DNA from: Peromyscus leucopus
Taxonomy: Eukaryota; Chordata; Mammalia; Rodentia; Cricetidae
DNA length: 64,000 bases
Assembly (NCBI RefSeq): GCF_004664715.2
Contig: NC_051082.1
Span: 7,099,072 to 7,163,071 of the forward strand
Direction of reading: 5' to 3'
This document shows positions 31,515-43,017 of this stretch, one piece after another (positions within the stretch are counted from its first letter, which is position 1; every line of letters begins with the position of its first letter). Both the position numbers and the translations under genes were made by a program. The notes below the pieces were generated by a model, which was given only the letters and a program-made list of their open reading frames with translations, searched no databases and had not been told where the DNA came from.

Positions 31515-31665
31515 GGCCGGGCATGGCTGAAGAAGCCTGTGATCTCAGCATTCAGGAGGCAGAGGCAGAAGGATCATTTCTAAAGTCACCCTTGGCTATA
31601 TAGCAATTCAAAGCCAGCCTAGGTTGCCTGAGAGCTCCCTACTCAAGAAAATCCCCCCCCAAAGG
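31515..31665 (+). mobile_element. B1 SINE, diverged
   Basis: 'ggccgggcatggctgaagaagcctg' through 'aaagccagcctaggttgcc' and 'ctactcaagaaaa'. Confidence 0.75.
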
Positions 31666-32294
31666 CATTGAAACAGGTGTTTGGACTCTCAATCACTTGT
31701 TCATTCAATTAGAACAGGGTCTCTTTTCTTTATTCAAATTCATTGTCACTGTGTTTTTGACATTAATTCTGGAGATTTTTTTTGCCATAAATATTGCCTA
31801 TTAGGTTGATCACTTGATATCTACCACTGAGTTTACTTACTCGAATAATACAGAGCATCAGTCCATGGAGAAACACAAAGTTGAAGCTAATAATAACACT
31901 GAATTCTATCTAGACTGAGTGCTGTGTCTGTACTGGCAGGCAGGTGCAAAGGACCCACAGGTACCCGAGAGAGACATTCTCCTTGCAGCAACCAGGAATG
32001 AGAAAAAAATAAAGCATGAAGCATTCTTCAAAATTCAGTGTTATTTACCATTGTGTTTATGAGTTACTTAGAAATCACCTTGTGTACCACCCATGGCACA
32101 TGCTTTGCACACTGCAAGATCTCTCTGCTAGCATGCTCTGGCAGGTGGGGTAATGGTATCATGAAGCCAGGGCATTCACAGTTGAGGTTGGACAGGAAAA
32201 GAAAATGCAAGGTTAAAACTCTTCCAGATAGCATCCAGGAAAATCAAAGTTCTTGCTCAAGATTTGCTCAAAATAGGTATAAAAGAAAGCCACA

Positions 32295-32954
32295 TTCCAT
32301 AAAATAGCCAGTTTATTTCCACATCTGGGGTGGAGAGGGTGCACCTATGCCTAGGATCTGGGTTCATTCTCAGGCTCCGACTGGTCAATACATATACCAG
32401 CAAAAGGGGTGGACTACTGGGAAAAATTTAAATGGGACAAAGGTCTAGAAAGTCTTGCGTGAACTCTGGGGTTGCGAAGGGAGATGGAGAGAACTTACAA
32501 CATGGGAAAAATAAATCTATGGGTTCAACTTACTAGACAACCTTAGCATGCTACAAAGATTGTACTTGATTTTGTAAACACCGGCATTCACTGCTCTCCT
32601 TGGAAACCACCTGCTCCCCCCAAATCCAGACCTCCCAGTGACATGTCGTGAGGTTTCTGGAGTTCATCCCCACAGAAGAGGAATGGATGCAAAGGGTTTG
32701 TCGAGAACTGAGACATCGAGACACCGTTTTCTTGTTTTTTATCAGTCAGTGACGCGGATGGGCACGTCTGTGCCGTTCTGATTCCCTATGTTCCGGACTT
32801 GGTGTTCATTCGCCAGGGGCCTGCCTCTGGAGAGTCCTGGAGGAAAAGATCTCACAGTCTAAAAATCAAGGATCCACTCCTCAGAAACTTCTTGGGCTGT
32901 GTGCGGATGAGGACCATCCTCCACGCTCCCGGCTGATGGCTGGCTCTTCAGGAA
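32295..32954 (-). CDS. Tmem233: Proposed Tmem233 terminal exon (2 codons, stop, 3'UTR)
   Basis: On the - strand a long pyrimidine tract ends in CCACACAG at 32957-32955, a strong acceptor. Joined to the GC left over from exon 2, the next bases T TCC TGA give Ala-Ser-stop (stop at 32950-32948). Forty-five full codons of exon 2 plus these two, plus the 62-residue first exon I recall for human, total 109, the human length as I remember it. An AATAAA on the - strand at 32317-32312 would end a 3'UTR of about 640 bases; a further one lies at 31071-31066. Only 32954-32948 would be coding. The alternative is no third exon, with exon 2 reading into Ala-stop. Confidence 0.5.
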
Positions 32955-33324
32955 CTGTGTGGTACAGAGAGGAGGAGAGAGACAAAGACAATGAATGGGC
33001 TGAACTTCTGGGATAGATTTTTCAGGGCTCGCTGCTCTTCTTTGATGAACTGTCCCTGACTAGAGGATGCTGTCGTGGGCTAGCAGGCTTTTATGCTTTT
33101 GACTGTAAGCACTGGCTTACTTTGGAAAAAAATTTTTTTTTCACCTGAAAAATGTATTTAATTTTATGTGTGGTCTGTGCAAAAACCCTGAATGATACAG
33201 ATGGAATTGCATTCACTGAGCAGCCCAGTGCCTCGTTCTCTTCACTCATGATTCTTAGTTCTCAGTGTTGGGTTGTATATATCCTGTGGGCATTTTTCTT
33301 CCACATTTAAATCCATGAATAGGC

Positions 33325-33326
<2 letters not shown>

Positions 33327-33356
<30 letters not shown>
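33327..33356. repeat. (GT)n microsatellite
   Basis: About 15 GT units, followed by degenerate GT-rich sequence to about 33410. Confidence 0.9.
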
Positions 33357-33358
<2 letters not shown>

Positions 33359-33767
33359 CGTGTATGTGTATGTAGCCTGTGTGTGAGCGTGTGTACACGT
33401 GTGTGTGTACTTAATGGGATCATGTTGCATTCAGTATCCACTGGGGGTTGGTCTCAGGACAAGCACTTGATGGAGAAATCGAAGCAAAGGTGTGTGGGTA
33501 GAAAGAGGAAGATCGCTCCAGGTGCTGGGGACAGAAAGTGCCAAGGCCACAAAGCAGGAGGATGCTTGTGGTGCTCCCACGGAAGAATGCGATTGGCTAG
33601 AGTAGAGAATGCAGGGAGAGGTTCTGTGAGAGGAGGGAGGACAGGCAGCAACCAAGCCGCACAGAGCCTTAGAAAGGAAGGTTCCGGGTTTGTGTTGCCA
33701 TGTGGCTGTCCTTCCTAAACAAAGCACTGCTTGTTTAACCTGTGCCATGAAGGACATTTAGATTCTT

Positions 33768-33957
33768 TTTTTAAAAAGATTTATTTTATTTACTATATAA
33801 AGTGTTCTTTCTGCAACTTTGCCTGTCCACCAGAAGAGGGCACCAGATCCCATTACAGATGGTTTGTGAGCCACCATGTGGTTGCTGGGAATTGAACTCA
33901 GGACCCCTGGAAGAGCAGCCAGTGCTCTTAACCTCTGAGCCATCTCTCCAGCCCCTC
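33768..33957 (-). mobile_element. B2 SINE, antisense
   Basis: 'aaaagatttattttatttac', 'ccagaagagggcaccagatc', 'gggaattgaactcaggacc', 'gagccatctctccagcccc'; complete. Confidence 0.93.
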
Positions 33958-34221
33958 CCCCTGGACATTTTTAGATTCTTTTAAGGGCCTCCCTTGTTCC
34001 AGACAAAGCCTCCTGGAGCATCCTCGCACAGGCAAGGCTGGAAACCCTGGCTGCATAGGAGAGTAACCCAGAGAGCCTTAAAACCCACTGCGCCTGCCCT
34101 AGCAGCTGGAGATTCTAGCTTAGCCTAGGGTGAACCATGGGCTAGCAGTTGTTAAAGCAACCCAGCATGGCAAGAGCAGAGAATCACTGCTTCTCATGCA
34201 CCTCTGTGCATTTGCATCGCA

Positions 34222-34258
34222 TGTGTGTGCGTGCGTGCGTGCGTGCGTGCGTGTGTGT
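34222..34258. repeat. (GCGT)n microsatellite
   Basis: Six GTGC units flanked by GT; alternating purine-pyrimidine, so able to take the Z form. Confidence 0.9.
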
Positions 34259-34299
34259 TCATCTATCCTTGTGAAGGTCAGGGTTCTACCAGGTATCCT

Positions 34300-34536
34300 C
34301 AATCACCTCCTCACCTTCATTTTTGAGTTGAGGTCTCCTACTGAACCCTTCCCACTAGGACAGGCAGACAGACAGACCAGCAAGACCAGGGATCCTCTTG
34401 TCTCTGCTTTCCCGGTGCTGAGATGATAGGAGCATGCTGTGGCAGCTGGATCTTCACATGGGTGCTGAGGATCTGAACTCGGGACATCAGGCTCGCACAA
34501 CAAGCACTTTACTGGCTGAGCCATCTCCTTAGCCCT
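34300..34536 (-). mobile_element. B3-like SINE, antisense
   Basis: 'tcacatgggtgctgaggatctgaactcggg', 'caagcactttactggctgagccatctcc' in order. Confidence 0.75.
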
Positions 34537-35099
34537 CAGGGTGGGTTTTGAGGTGCGGAATGGGAGTGTTGGTGGGTACATGGGAACACAGTTATTCCCT
34601 GTATCCCAAGGGGATTGGCTCTAGGTCCTCCCATTCCCGGGAATACCAGCATCCATCCAGACAGCCCAAGTTTCCCACATAAAGTGGCTTGTCGCTCATG
34701 TAGAACCTGCATGCATCCTCTCATCTCTAGATTATTTATCACTCTGAATATACAATGTCAATGTAGAGATGGTTGCTAGGCTGTATCGTTTAGGAACCCA
34801 CAAGAAAAATGTCCTCAGCTCGTGTGTGATGAAGATGCAGTATCATTCTAGAGGGTTTGGGCCTGAGGGTGGTTGAATTTAAGGATGAGGGACCCACAGG
34901 TGCAGAGGCCTGACTGTCCATCCAGAGAGACAGCCGCGAAGACAGCCCCAAGCTGCTCCTGTACCCATAGGAAAGTGGCCAGTGTTTCACACGCTGCCGA
35001 CCTTGATATCCGTCTTTTCAGCCGCTTCCAGCTGGCCGAGGAAATAACGCAGCATTTAACTCACGTTTTTAAACCGCGCTTCCTTGCTCACTAGTGAGA

Positions 35100-35225
35100 T
35101 TCTTCCTTTCTTTTTCTTTGGAGACAGACTCTCACCCTGTAGCCCCGGCTGTCCTTAAACTTGAGGCGATCCTCCTGCGTCAGCCTCTCCAATGCTAAGA
35201 TTACAGGCCTTAGCTACTGTATGGG
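35100..35225 (-). mobile_element. B1-like SINE, antisense, diverged
   Basis: 'ggagacagactctcaccctgtagccccggctgtcc' and 'gatcctcctgcgtcagcctctcc' are the antisense B1 order. Confidence 0.65.
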
Positions 35226-35501
35226 ATGTATTATGTTTCTTCATCATATCCCACTGGCTTATATTCTTTTTTTCAAAATTAAAAAAAAAAAAAACAACTA
35301 CTACTGTGGGATACTTAAGCTTTGGATTTTTCCCTGTCTTAGTTTATCTGAGCCTGCCCAATCTTTGAGAAATAGGTCATATCCCTATTTTTATTAGGAA
35401 TAGAAAAACTCCAGTGAAGACATATTTATATAAAAACAATACCCAGGAAGTCTTTACTGTGTCCAGTTACACAATAAAGAACATAATTTTGCTTTTATTT
35501 A

Positions 35502-35502
<1 letters not shown>

Positions 35503-35570
<68 letters not shown>

Positions 35571-35579
35571 TGTGTGTGT
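35503..35579. repeat. (CT)n(GT)n compound microsatellite
   Basis: About 25 CT units pass directly into about 13 GT units. Confidence 0.95.
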
Positions 35580-35706
35580 ACTCAGGTCAAAGGACAACTA
35601 TAGGAGCTGGTTCCTTCCTTCCACCATGTGTGGTCCTGGGGATCAAACTCGGGCCATCAGTCTTGAAGGCAAATGCCCTTAACCACTGAGCCATCTTGTC
35701 AGTCCC
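35580..35706 (-). mobile_element. B3-like SINE, antisense
   Basis: 'aggagctggttccttcctt', 'ggggatcaaactcgggcc', 'ccactgagccatcttgtcag'. The CT/GT tract is its expanded tail side. Confidence 0.75.
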
Positions 35707-36079
35707 AGATTTGCTTGTGGGCTTTTGGAAAAAAAAAAAAAAAGGACCAGGTTCTTGTTTTATGCCACCTCAGAACGTGGCATGTGTCCCTTCACTCCTG
35801 ATACAGCTACAGCCTATTCTGAGGGCAGGAAAGGATGGGTTCCTGCCCACAGCTGTACAAGACAGACGCTTTCGCAATGGAGAGTAGGTTAGTAGTTTCT
35901 GTGCACCTCCTGATGGGTACCCGGGACACGGGGCCCCCTTAGATGGCAATACCTCCTTACTGTGCACCTCCTAAGGGGCACTGGGACCCCTACCCTTCTT
36001 AGATGGCAAGTCCTTAAAGGAACCTTTGGGCACAAAGGCTCTGTGGCTACAAATGACAAGCAAACACTAGTTTGTGGAA

Positions 36080-36190
36080 GTGTTTCATTTTATGAGACGG
36101 GATCTCATTGGCTATACCAGACTGGCTTCAAACTCCTGATCCTCCACTCTCAGTTGAGACTGAAATGAATGTGACTCCATGCCCAGCCAA
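36080..36190 (-). mobile_element. B1-like fragment, antisense
   Basis: 'tatgagacgggatctcattgg' and 'actccatgcccagcc' bracket a diverged B1. Confidence 0.6.
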
Positions 36191-37712
36191 GCGATCACTT
36201 TGGATACAGTTAGGAAGCAATTTTTAGCCATTTGGACATCCCCAAGACCACATAGAGGTAATGTCTGGGGATCATATTGTGTATTTATTTTACTTAATGG
36301 CAAATCCATGCTGTTCCACAAAGACCTGAGAACCTGGCTGCCACGACACTCAGTATTCATGATCGTGGATGGGAATGCAGCCCTTACCCTCTTCATGTGA
36401 GCCTAAAGTGTGTAGTGCCTAGGCAGCCACCAGGAGCTCTACACACAGCCAGTGACTTGGCTTGCAGTCCCTTCCCATCCTTGGAAATGTGTGTGTGTGT
36501 GTGTAGGTGGGAGTTGCCTGGGGCTGATCAGATCTACCTGAGTGTGTAAAATGGCACCCTCTTCTAGGAACTTCCAACATGAAGTTCGATTGCACTCAAC
36601 ACCAGAGAAGATGTAAGATGTGCCTTAAACTTAGTTGGGTCACCCGAAAATCCCACATTTGTGGCACAGCACAGTCATTACCTTTATGCCCAAGCTTTGT
36701 CTTGCTGCTAACAAAATTCCACTGGTCCCATGGGACATCAGACATGTGGCCGTGAGACAGGCCATGTGAGGAAGGAGGAGAAGATGCGGGAGATGAAGTG
36801 TCAGCGGGTGTCTAGGGTGTGACATGACTTCTGCCCCAGGTAGGTGAGAAATCCCCTAAGCCCTTGCAGATAGCGTCACTTAGAGAATCCTTCATCCTCT
36901 CTGACCCCCATTCCTGACATAGAGCTTCAAGTTTTCTTGGAATTTCTTGGGTAATCAGATTATCTTTTGTTCTAGCAAACAACTCTTGGTTGGTCCTAGA
37001 TAGCCTAGTGATGCTGGATTGTTGCCACGGAAACCAATCATGTGATGGAAAGGTCAGTAGTTTTCAGTCCTGTTTCTTTTTCCCTAGGAAGGGAAATAGG
37101 TTGAAAGCTGAGTTGATATAATTCTTCATGCCAGCATTATGAAGCCCCTGTAACCCTTCAAAGAGACAGGGTCTGAGAAGCTTCTAGATTGCCGCCCACA
37201 TGTGCCTGAAGGATGGTGCACACCGAGTGGCAGGGGATCTCCCACACCTTTCCTCTCTTCCATCGGGATGCTCATCTACACTCCCTCAGTGAGGTACTTC
37301 ATAGCGAGTAAGGACCCACTAGTGTTTCTTGAGTTCTGTGAGCCAACTACACAAACAAAAGGAGTCTGAAGAGGGGTCATGGAACCCTGGTTTCTGTCTG
37401 GTAGAAAGCCACATCTAATTGGAGGCTTAGGACTGACATCTTGAGCAGTTGAGTACTCCGTCGGTGGGATCTGGCTGTACCTCTTGATAGGGGGGATCTG
37501 AATTGCAGGGCACCCAGTTGGTGTTTGCTAAGGAATTGCTTGTTTTGTGTGGTACTCTACCAAGCTACATCTGGCTACAGAAGTGTGCTGCCTGGAATGT
37601 AGAGGAAAAAGGAAAACTTGTTTTTATCTCGTATGTTAGGCACGTAAACAGTCTGGTTTTATGGCACACGCTCCTGGGCGAGAATGATTTTCATTAAGTG
37701 AAAACTGTAGGG

Positions 37713-37885
37713 CAGTGGTTATGTGATGTTAGAATATTTAGAATCAATCCCTTGTGAGAGGATACATATTTTAAGATCACTCCAGGGCTTGTCTGAGACC
37801 CAGAGATCTACATTTACAAGGCCCCCAGCTGAATCTGTTACAGGTGGTCTGAGAGCTGAGGGTGCTTTGAAAAACATGACCACTG
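37713..37885 (+). mobile_element. Old hAT-like (MER58-type) fossil
   Basis: 'gggcagtggttatgtgatg' start, 'gacccagagatctacattt', 'gctgaatctgttacaggtgg' and 'gctttgaaaaac' resemble this DNA transposon class. Highly decayed; low certainty. Confidence 0.35.
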
Positions 37886-38357
37886 AGACTAGCCTAAGCT
37901 CGCTTGAATCTTCAAGGTACTCAGGAGAAAGCTAAACCCTGCAGCCATGTTGGCTTGGGCCAGGGATTTACATATATTCAGGATGAGAAATACCACCTTT
38001 CATCTGTGGGATTCATCTCTGCACTTTTTTCTGGCAACTTGAGGGCAGAGAAGTCCCTGACTTTGAGAGACTTCAAGTTTCTGAAGCTGCTTGGACCAGA
38101 ACCATCCGATAAGACATTGTTCTATGCAACTTACTGAATATTTGCATGCTTCCCAGATCTTCTGAATTTGATGACATAAAACTGTCCTCAAACATCACGT
38201 GACTTACTTAGGTAGTTTATAGAACTAAATGAACAAGAACTTTCTGTGAATTTGCTTAAAGACTCACGATTTGGGATTATTTAAAGAAACACAATGAAGA
38301 CATAGGCCATTTGAGTTCTATTCTCTATCTTGATGAGGATAAAGACTAACTATTTTT

Positions 38358-38412
38358 AGTAATAATAATAATAATGATAGTAATAATAATAACAACAATA
38401 ATGATAATATTT
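38358..38412. repeat. (AAT)n imperfect tract
   Basis: AAT units with GAT and AAC variants over about 55 bases. Confidence 0.9.
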
Positions 38413-38499
38413 TTCATTGCCAGGGACCAAACCTTGGATATTGCTCATGCCAAGCAGATACTTTAACACTGAGCTACATTAATTTTTACTTTTTTTTAG

Positions 38500-38645
38500 G
38501 TTAATTTTTTTGAGATAGCACCCATCTAGCCCAGGCTGATCTTGAACTTGTTATGTAGCTGAGGATGACCTTGAGCTCTTGGTCTTGTTGCCTTGTCTCT
38601 CTGCCTCTCAAGTGCTGGGGTTTGTACCAGCATGCTAGCTACCAA
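38500..38645 (-). mobile_element. B1 SINE, antisense, diverged
   Basis: 'tttttttgagatagcacc', 'gtagctgaggatgaccttg', 'ctctcaagtgctggggtttg'. Confidence 0.8.
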
Positions 38646-38654
38646 GATCAAATT

Positions 38655-38876
38655 TTTGTTTATTTTATTTAAAAAAGTTTATTATTTTTATTTACGGATG
38701 TGTATATTTGCATGTGAGTGCAGTGCTCTTGGAGGCCAAACGAGGGTATTGGGTCTCTTGGAGCTGTAGTTGTAGATGATTGTGGGCCTGCTGGATGTGG
38801 GTGCTGGGAACTGAACTCAGGTCCTCTGGAAGAGCAGCCAATGCTCTCATCCTCAGAGCCATCTCTCCAGCCCATT
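38655..38876 (-). mobile_element. B2 SINE, antisense
   Basis: 'cttggaggccaaacgaggg', 'gtgctgggaactgaactcagg', 'gagccatctctccagccc'. Confidence 0.9.
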
Positions 38877-38884
38877 TATTATTA

Positions 38885-39622
38885 GTTTGTTGGGATTTAT
38901 TTACTTCTATTTTCTGAGTATGAGTGTTTTGTCTGCATATATGTGTTTGCCCTGTGTGCATGCCTGGTGTCCTTGGAGACCAGAAGAGGACATCAGATTC
39001 CTTGGAACTGGATTTACAGACAGTTGTGAGCCACCTGACTGGGTGCTGGGAATGTAACCCTGTGGTGGTATTGTGTTCCCCAAAATATTGTGCACCCTAA
39101 TAAACTTATCTGGGGTCAGAGACAGAACAGCCACTAGATACAAAGGCTAGAAAATGGTGGCACTCACACCTTTAATGCTAGCATTCCAGAGGCAGAAATC
39201 CCTCTGGATCTCTGTTAGTTCAAGGCCACATTGGAAGCGGCCAGCATCACGCCTTTAATCCCAGAAAGTGAGCCTTTAATCCCAGGGAGTGATGGCAGAA
39301 AGCAGAAAGATATATAAGGCATGAGGACCAGAAACTAGCAGCATTTGGCTGGTTAAGCTTATAGGCTTCTAGTAGCAGTTCAGCTGAGATTCATTCTGGA
39401 TGAGGACTCAGAGGCCTCCAGTCTGAGGAAACAGGATCAGCTGAGGAACTGGCGAGGTGAGGTGGCTGTGGTTTGTTCTGCTCTGATCTTCCAGCATTCA
39501 CCCCAATACCAGGCCCTGAGTTTGCTTTATTAATAAGACCTGTTAAGATTCGTGCTACGGAACCCAGGACCTCTGAAAGGTCAGCCAGTGCTCTTAACCA
39601 CTGAACCATCTCCCCAGCTCCT
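38885..39622 (-). mobile_element. B2 SINE, antisense, split by an LTR
   Basis: The left part (38885-39060) ends in 'gtgctgggaatgtaaccc' and the right part (39560-39622) resumes 'gaacccaggacctctgaaagg' to 'gaaccatctccccagctcc'. Removing 39061-39559 restores one continuous B2. Confidence 0.92.
39061..39559 (+). mobile_element. Solo LTR-like element, 499 bp, nested in a B2
   Basis: It starts TGTGGTGGTATTG and ends GTGCTACG. The flanks GTAACCC (left) and GAACCC (right) are a probable 6-bp target-site duplication, with one change on the left. Inside are AATAAA at 39099-39104, a B1-derived stretch at about 39160-39265 and a TATA box (TATATAAGG) at 39311. A 6-bp duplication suits an ERVK-class LTR. 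I recall similar copies as common in cricetids but do not know the family name. Confidence 0.75.
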
Positions 39623-39629
39623 GTTAGTG

Positions 39630-39795
39630 TTTTTTGTTTGTTTTGGTTTGAGACAGGGTCTTGCTATGTAGTTCTGGTTGTCCTAGAGCTCTTTAGCTAC
39701 ATAGAGACCAGGCTGGCCTTGAACTCACAGAGATCCTCCCATATCTACATCCTGAGTGCTGGGACTAAAGGTGTGGGCCACCATGCCTGGCTCCC
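39630..39795 (-). mobile_element. B1 SINE, antisense
   Basis: 'ggtttgagacagggtcttgc', 'ccaggctggccttgaactc' and 'accatgcctggctccc'. Confidence 0.88.
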
Positions 39796-40764
39796 TTGTT
39801 TTTAAAAGACAAGTAAGTACTTTACGGTTTTAAAAATCTCTCCTTTTCTTTAGAGAGGAGTTTTGAATTAAACTCAGAAATCTACCTTCATGGCTTTGCC
39901 TCACCCAGCCTCAGTGTCCTCTGCTGTCAGATTTCCCTTCCATGAAGTCCTTGCTGGCTTCCAGATTGTTCCAGCAGAGCCTGCCGTGGGGACAGGCACA
40001 TGTCCGTAACCCTACTCCCCTCCTTGGCATTGACTTAGAGCAAACTAGGGCAGTGAGTTTGCTGATGTAAAGGAAAACTGACCACTGTGCCGAGGGCTAC
40101 CCTTAGTGTGCCTCTTCCTCTGGACTTTGGAGGAAGAAGGCTGCTAGGATTGGACCATAAGGAATCTCTTAAACACTGAATTGGTGTTCAGAGCTGAAAC
40201 ATTGCAGATCCCCAGGCTCACATCTGATTTCCCCAGTTGGAATCCTCTGGGCATGTTTTGGATAAGAATACCTATAAACCTTTCCAGGTCATTCTTTGGT
40301 GGTGTGAAGCTTGGGGACCCCTGTTTAATAGTTTCATGTGGCCATTCAATTCCCATAAAGTAGGGCAGGGATATTTTATTTAAGGGATCACAGAGAATTC
40401 AGCCCTATTATTCCACTTACTAGAAGATTTCAATTGATCTCTTTCTCTATAGGCTGCTCTGCCCCCCCCCCTTTCTCTCTCTGTCTCTCATCCACAAAGA
40501 ACAACACATTTTTCTGTGGCAGGGTCTTAGTATGTAGCCTGGGCTGGCCTTACACTTCCTCATCTCACCCTTGCAAAGAGCTCTAAGTCATTTGAGTTTC
40601 CTCTTGGGATTCTAACTTCTAGAAACCCTCTTTTGTTTTCATCAAAAGCTTCGGACAGAAATGTATCTAAAAGGAATCCGACCTTACAGATAGGTAGGGA
40701 AAAAAAGACGTCTGAGAATTTAACAGCTTGCCCAGATGGTCTGCGTGTGAGCCGGAGGTTTTAT

Positions 40765-40895
40765 TTTGAGACAAGATCTCACTGTGTAGCTCAGGAACTC
40801 GATATGTAGAACGGGCTGTCCTTGAAATCATAGAGATGTGCTTGCTTCTGCAGCCTGACTGCTGGGATTAAAGGTGTACATCACCAACCCAGGTC
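40765..40895 (-). mobile_element. B1 SINE, antisense
   Basis: 'attttgagacaagatctcac', 'tgctgggattaaaggtgtac'. Confidence 0.85.
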
Positions 40896-41174
40896 AGAAC
40901 TAGAACTTGAATCCTGGTAAAAATTGATGACAAAATCCATGCTCTAACCATTGTGAGACACAACCCCCGAGGAAGAAAGAATGGGGAGGTGACCTCCAAT
41001 TGATAGCTTTTATTTGTATTAGGAGAGCTTCAACCATAAGCATGCACACACGCCTTGACACCATCTGGAAACATTTATATTATGAATAGTGGGAATCCTC
41101 ATGTGTGATGACTTCTGGATCCCTTGTTCAAAAAAATCTTGGGTGGTGATATCTTAGGGACAAACATCTTTTTT

Positions 41175-41403
41175 TTTTTAAAGTTATTTTATTTTTTAAG
41201 TATGTGTGTGTATGTGTTTATGTGTGTGCGTGTTTATGTGTGTGTTATATGTGTTAGTGGAGGCCAGATGAAGGTGTGATGACCCAGAACTGGAGTTACA
41301 GGCAGTTGTGAGCTACCCAGTGTGGGTGCTAGGAACCAGACCCAGTTCCTGGTTAAGAGCAGGAGGCAACCCTCACCAACGAGCTGTGGGTCTCTCCAGC
41401 CCC
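41175..41403 (-). mobile_element. B2-like SINE, antisense
   Basis: 'ggaggccagatgaaggtgtg', 'gtgggtgctaggaacc', 'gtgggtctctccagcccc'. Confidence 0.8.
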
Positions 41404-41886
41404 GGCAATCTGATGTTTGATCGAAACGTCCACCTCAGATTGCCAAGCAGACGGGTTCCAACCACAGGTGAGGTCATCGTTTTATGTTTAATCACGGGTT
41501 TAAACAGTGTACTTGTCAACATCTAAATCAGATTTCTGACCCCTGGGCTGGAGGGATAGCTCAGCCATTAAAGGCTAGGCTCACAACCAAAAATAAAAAT
41601 GGGGTCAGCATCCTGAGGGATGGTTGCTCCCTTTCCAATGCTTCCCCAGTCCCATGTCTCCCTAGTGTTTCTTCAGCAGGCCACTGCATTCGTGTGTGTT
41701 CCCTGCCCGACCCCTGACGTCTGTGTGCTTTGGCTGTGACTCATTACACACCTCATGGTACTGTCACCCCCACCCACGGATGCTGGAGTTGACCGTAAAG
41801 AGGGACAGTTTATCCCTGTCCATGGGCAGACCAGAAAAGGAGGCATGGATGGAGAGCGTGTGAAGCTGTAGTTAAGAGCCCAGCCC

Positions 41887-42052
41887 AGAGGCTGGGATGC
41901 AGCCCGGTGGGTAAAGGGCTTGCCCTGTAAGCATGATTTCAGGCCTCCAGCACCAGTGTGAGAGCCGGGTGTGGCAGTGTGAGTCGGTCACCCCAGCGCC
42001 GGGGTCACAGATATCTGTCTGGGTTCACAGAGAGACTCTGTGTCAAACAATA
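41887..42052 (+). mobile_element. SINE with tRNA-like head and B1-like 3' part (B4/ID-B1 type)
   Basis: 'gaggctgggatgcagcccggtgg' through 'ccagcaccagtgtgag', then 'agccgggtgtggcagtg' and 'agagagactctgtgtcaaac'. The order of an ID-like head and B1 tail is that of B4. Confidence 0.55.
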
Positions 42053-42174
42053 AGGTGGTAAGGTGGTGAGAAGCATGTCCTAACATCAACCCCTCACTGC
42101 CATGTGAGCTGCAGAGGTGAATCTACCTGCACACACATATGCATCCATGTGAAATACACACCCGAGAACACACA

Positions 42175-42184
42175 GAGACACAGA

Positions 42185-42224
<40 letters not shown>

Positions 42225-42290
42225 CACACGCAAAGACAGACAGACAGACAGACAGACAGACACACACACAGACACACACACACACACACA

Positions 42291-42339
<49 letters not shown>
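42175..42339. repeat. (CA)n/(CAGA)n compound microsatellite
   Basis: CA runs separated by CAGA units over about 165 bases. It produces long cysteine/valine or threonine/histidine open frames that are not genes. Confidence 0.95.
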
Positions 42340-42340
<1 letters not shown>

Positions 42341-42714
42341 AACCCAGCACAAAGAGCTGCAATCAAATCCTATCTTTTCTGCCAACCATCTGTACCTCAG
42401 TCTCCTTCTCTGCAACATGGCAATACCTCTTGGGCTGCTTGGAGTGTTCACATGAGTTTGTCCCGTGAGAGCTCCGAGTGTTGCCTGGGGTGTGACAGGA
42501 TCTGTGCCAATGACAGCCGCTATTACTATAACCTACCTAGTTCTAAGTCTGATCTGGGCAGTGTGTGTTTTCACACGTCCTCAGAAATGAAACCGAGGCT
42601 GGCTTCCTTCCCCCGGAACACTGTCCTTTGAGCTTGGCTCATGGTACACAGTCCTGAACTCTCTTTAGAGTTTTCTTAACACCCAAGGCCCTCTCCTGCC
42701 CTGTCTATAGCGAG

Positions 42715-42930
42715 AGTAATAATAACTTTCAGCAAGTGCTCTGCGTTCTCAGTGTGCTAAGACGCAGCCCCCAAGCTGTACACGTTCTCTGTCACCTGCT
42801 TCATGTTTACGATAGCTTTATGGACTGACAGTGAGTCACAGCTGGGGAAACTGAGGTCTGAGAAAGTTAAAACAGTTGGTTCGGGGTAAGTGGTAAGTGA
42901 CGACCTAGGTCCAGGCAAGCCAGTACTAAG
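42715..42930 (+). mobile_element. MIR SINE fossil
   Basis: 'agtgtgctaagacgcagc', 'cacagctggggaaactgaggtc', 'gagaaagttaaaacagttgg', 'taagtggtaagtgacgacc' follow the MIR order. Confidence 0.75.
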
Positions 42931-42956
42931 CTCGTACTATTACTCATGCTCCATAG

Positions 42957-43015
<59 letters not shown>
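42957..43015. repeat. (TC)n(AC)n compound microsatellite
   Basis: About 7 TC units then about 22 CA units. Confidence 0.95.

Positions 43016-43017
<2 letters not shown>

Larger units (their letters stand above)
18301..32294. other. Region between the Prkab1 promoter and the proposed Tmem233 3' end
   Basis: About 14 kb without a recognisable exon. The named parts are listed separately. Stretches without a call include 18530-19160, 21000-21430, 21550-21900, 22160-22610, 23030-23500, 25930-26540, 26610-27230, 28620-29160, 29215-30050 and 30740-31050. Confidence 0.6.

Noticed and set aside
42086..42631. Open frames of up to 175 codons around a CA/CAGA array
   Set aside because: Simple-repeat translation only; nothing recognisable in the flanks.
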